Of a stretch of 10,260 bases of DNA, positions 8,091 through 10,260 are shown piece by piece; the first letter of the stretch is position 1, and every line of letters starts with the position of its first letter. The DNA comes from Phoronis ovalis (Eukaryota > Phoronida > Phoronidae), in contig JAOXYB010065879.1 of NCBI GenBank assembly GCA_028565635.1, positions 1 through 10,260 of the forward strand, read 5' to 3'. Under the pieces are notes generated by a model. It made no database searches. It saw nothing but the letters and a program-made list of their open reading frames with translations, and was not told where the DNA came from. Made by a program: the position numbers and the translations under genes.

Positions 8091-9027
8091 ATGCTTTTGT
8101 TTATTCCAGTGTGTACAAAATTGGAAGCTATCTTTTGCTTTAATTTTATTTTTCAAAGTAAAACTTTAAAAATATAAAACAGAAAATATTTCACTGACAA
8201 CTGTACCTATGTAAAAGTAAACATGTGCAAAACACTAATTAATTGCTGACAAAAATAAATTATGAAAATAATTATTAAACATGAAACCTGAAAAATATAT
8301 GAACAAAAATTATTAACACAACACTTAGAATACTAGAAATTGCACATATTATGTATATAGAAACTGTGTAAAATGCAACATACTCATAAAAATATTTTTT
8401 TTACATTTCTGTTGGATTTTATCCTATAACATTGGAATCAATAAGTTCCTAGAATTGGTCATTGCATGACTTACTGATAGCAGCAACTAACACTATTTAG
8501 TTGTAGTAATTCTATGCAATGCGAAAACATTATTTGATACACTTGATCTCCATATCCTAACTTTAAATAATATATACTTTCGGTTTAATTTCCCATATAC
8601 TTCATCTACATGGTCAATTTAAACAATTTGCAAATCACTTTAAGTACTAAACACGAAACAAGTGCTTTATATTCTGATGTAAAAATATCTGTAGTTTGGC
8701 TTATATGCGTGTACTTTGAAAGCTCAAAGACAACTAGGGTAGGAAATCATTTGCAAAGTTTTGACATTGGTAGCAGAGCTTGTTACTGGGTATGCAAACT
8801 GTTATTAGATGAATGCCTTGGAAATTGTAGATAGCGCAAGTCTATAAATGAAACTTTTCAAGATCGACGATGAACTTCCAAGTTAGTCTACTTGTTGATT
8901 CATATCTCGGGGAGTTGTATAACTGCATGAGGATTGTTTTCTTACTGAATGATTGAAAAGGAAGTTTACAGAAGGACGGTTGCTGTTAAATCACAATAAA
9001 ATCCTGGTTGCTGTATTTTTGAAATAT
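8091..9027. other. Intergenic or overlapping 3' UTR space between convergent genes
   Basis: Very AT-rich to about 8600, somewhat less so afterwards. A 74-codon + frame at 8610-8834 has no recognisable features. Minus-strand AATAAA motifs near 8100-8150 mean it may be the 3' UTR of the minus-strand gene. Confidence 0.4.
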
Positions 9028-9033
9028 TTTATT
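9028..9033 (-). terminator. Possible poly(A) signal of the minus-strand gene
   Basis: AATAAA on the minus strand (tttatt on +), only 9 bp after the TAA stop. Its position is unusually close to the stop. More distal minus-strand AATAAA motifs occur near 8145-8150 and 8100-8105; using those would make the 3' UTR converge on that of HERC1. Confidence 0.3.
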
Positions 9034-9041
9034 ACGCAGAC

Positions 9042-9793
9042 TTACAGAAGAGTTTCTTGAACTTCTGTTGACACTCGTACTAGTTTTCCATTCATAATGG
9101 CGTATGAACGGTTAAGAACGAGGTACGAATCTCTGATGTTAATAACAGTGTCTGACACTGATACCGGAGAAGGTGATTCTGCATGTCCAGAACGTACATA
9201 GGAATTCATTGGGATCTGCTGTTCATAGTCCTGCTGCCTTGGTACATTTGGTTCTCTATTGTTAACAAAAGAGTCTGATACTGATACCGGAAAATGTGAT
9301 TCTGCACATCCACAAGGCTCGTTATTATTTGTTGGACATGTTTGCTTGTGTTGATGATTCGTCTTGTTAGCATACTGATTGATGAGAGCTTGGTTTCTCT
9401 CACATTTAGGAATAACTTCAATAAAACTACCTCTTAAAGGGTTTTTAACATATCTTATGGCTTCTTTCATTTCATGAGCTTTTCCAGGTGACATATATTG
9501 TTTGGAATTGTTGTTTTTGAGATGGGATTCTTTCCTAGTATCTCCATGGTTAGCAAACCGTGCGTCTATATTACAGTACCTAGAGCTTACAGTTTCCACA
9601 CGAGTTGATACTGGAGTACTAAATGTATTCTTCGTTTTACATTTTCTGCTATGGGACTTTGTTGCTGTCTCACAACTTGCACTTTGCACGGGGCTGTCAC
9701 ATGGATTTCCAAATATTTTCTCTGTGGTATTCAAGCTGGAAGCATCACTTAAGAAGGATAAGACAGCATAATTTTCACTATCACTGTGGTGAC
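9042..9793 (-). CDS. Terminal coding exon of an unrecognised gene
   Basis: About 250 codons open on the minus strand, ending in TAA at 9044-9042; the gene continues beyond the right edge. No ATG occurs in frame until roughly residue 100, so this is a 3' exon rather than a whole gene. The best acceptor is ttgatag|gtcac (phase 1) after a pyrimidine tract at 9800-9830. An alternative CAG about 29 bp upstream would add SLYLFICALIG. The protein is hydrophilic and rich in Ser, Asn and Thr, with scattered Cys and no recognised domain. A segment is duplicated 41 residues apart (AESHFPVSVSDSFVN and AESPSPVSVSDTVIN). The C-terminus reads AIMNGKLVRV then VQETLL. It is convergent with HERC1. Real coding is likely from length, acceptor and repeat; function is unknown. 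Confidence 0.7.
9151..9312 (-). repeat. Internal coding duplication in the minus-strand gene
   Basis: Two 39-bp copies, 9151-9189 and 9274-9312, share most bases including the core ctgataccgga. They are offset by 123 bp, exactly 41 codons, so the frame is kept. They encode the related AESHFPVSVSD and AESPSPVSVSD segments. Confidence 0.8.
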
Positions 9794-10022
9794 CTATCAA
9801 TGCACAAATGAAGAGATAAAGACTGCAGAACTATGATGGTATTGCTAAAAGATTGAGGGAATCACAGCAAAAGGTTGGTGGAATACCCATAAATGGGAAA
9901 TAGCAGTTACCTCTGTTCATGGCACGAAATACCTCAGTGTACACTAGAATATTATATTACATGCAAGTACTTTAACTATGCTGTACAAATTTTAAGAATT
10001 TTTATCGATATGCTCATTTCTA
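9794..10022 (-). other. Intron of the minus-strand gene
   Basis: Pyrimidine-rich on the minus strand next to the exon, with three possible AG acceptors (ending at about 9794, 9823 and further upstream). No coding signal seen. Confidence 0.5.
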
Positions 10023-10260
10023 ACATATATACACATACACATATACACATACACATGCACACATACATATACACATACACACATACATATACACATACAC
10101 ACATACATATACACATACACACATACATACACACATACATATACACATACATATACACATACATATATATATACACATACATATATATACACATACACAT
10201 ACACACATACATATACACATACATACATACACACACATGCACATGCACATGCACATACAC
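10023..10260. repeat. Compound (CA/TA)n microsatellite, alternating purine-pyrimidine
   Basis: Every base from 10023 to the window end alternates purine and pyrimidine. The units are mixtures of ACAC, ATAC, ATAT and ATGC. A 20-bp unit acatacatatacacatacac occurs three times exactly (10061-10120). The right end is an ACATGC-type block. All three minus frames stay open only because the repeat cannot form stops, so it is not coding. Confidence 0.97.

Noticed and set aside
8610-8834. 74-codon + frame with a hydrophobic stretch
   Set aside because: No recognisable domain, splice signals or signal peptide; it lies in the space between convergent 3' ends.
9502-9811. Two + strand frames with hydrophobic segments
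   Set aside because: Antisense shadows of the minus-strand exon 9042-9793, which has the better frame, acceptor and repeat.
9976-10260. Three overlapping minus-strand frames of Tyr, Val, Cys and Met residues
   Set aside because: They are translations of the CA/TA microsatellite, which has no stop codons in those frames.
1-10260. tRNA, rRNA, CRISPR or bacterial-type operon features
   Set aside because: None seen on reading both strands; the window is ordinary spliced eukaryotic DNA.

Overview
The window is intron-containing, strongly AT-rich animal DNA. It carries the 3' end of a conserved HECT E3 ubiquitin ligase gene, and an invertebrate-type (CSalpha-beta) defensin points to an invertebrate. 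I cannot fix the phylum from the sequence. There are no prokaryotic features: the genes are spliced with GT-AG introns, and the flanks hold a microsatellite and MITE-like repeats.

Layout. On the + strand, five exons (280-399, 844-996, 5873-6006, 6329-6500, 7378-7569) join in frame into the last 256 residues of a HERC1 orthologue, including the whole catalytic C-lobe and the stop codon. Its large intron (997-5872) contains, on the opposite strand, a complete three-exon gene (5252-5237, 5077-5032, 4232-4096) for a 66-residue secreted defensin precursor: signal peptide, short acidic pro-segment ending in a furin-type RERR site, and a six-cysteine mature peptide. A TATA-like box lies about 50 bp upstream of its ATG. 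To the right of HERC1 and convergent with it is the terminal exon (9793-9042, minus strand) of a third gene, a hydrophilic protein I do not recognise, with an internal 41-residue-spaced duplication. The last 238 bp are an unbroken alternating purine-pyrimidine (CA/TA)n tract running off the window.

Repeats fill much of the introns. A 405-bp element (2197-2601) has inverted GGGGGTAC-type ends and a 6-8 bp target duplication. A second element starting with the same kind of end lies at 6876. A diverged direct repeat at about 1041-1995 and 5308-5745 includes, in its right copy, the defensin TATA box and upstream flank. A shorter direct-repeat pair lies at 2111-2171 and 3328-3389.

The genes have no evident joint function. 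HERC1 is an intracellular housekeeping or signalling ligase, while the defensin is a secreted innate-immune effector that happens to be nested antisense in its intron. The nested defensin, with its duplicated upstream region, is the most interesting find here.
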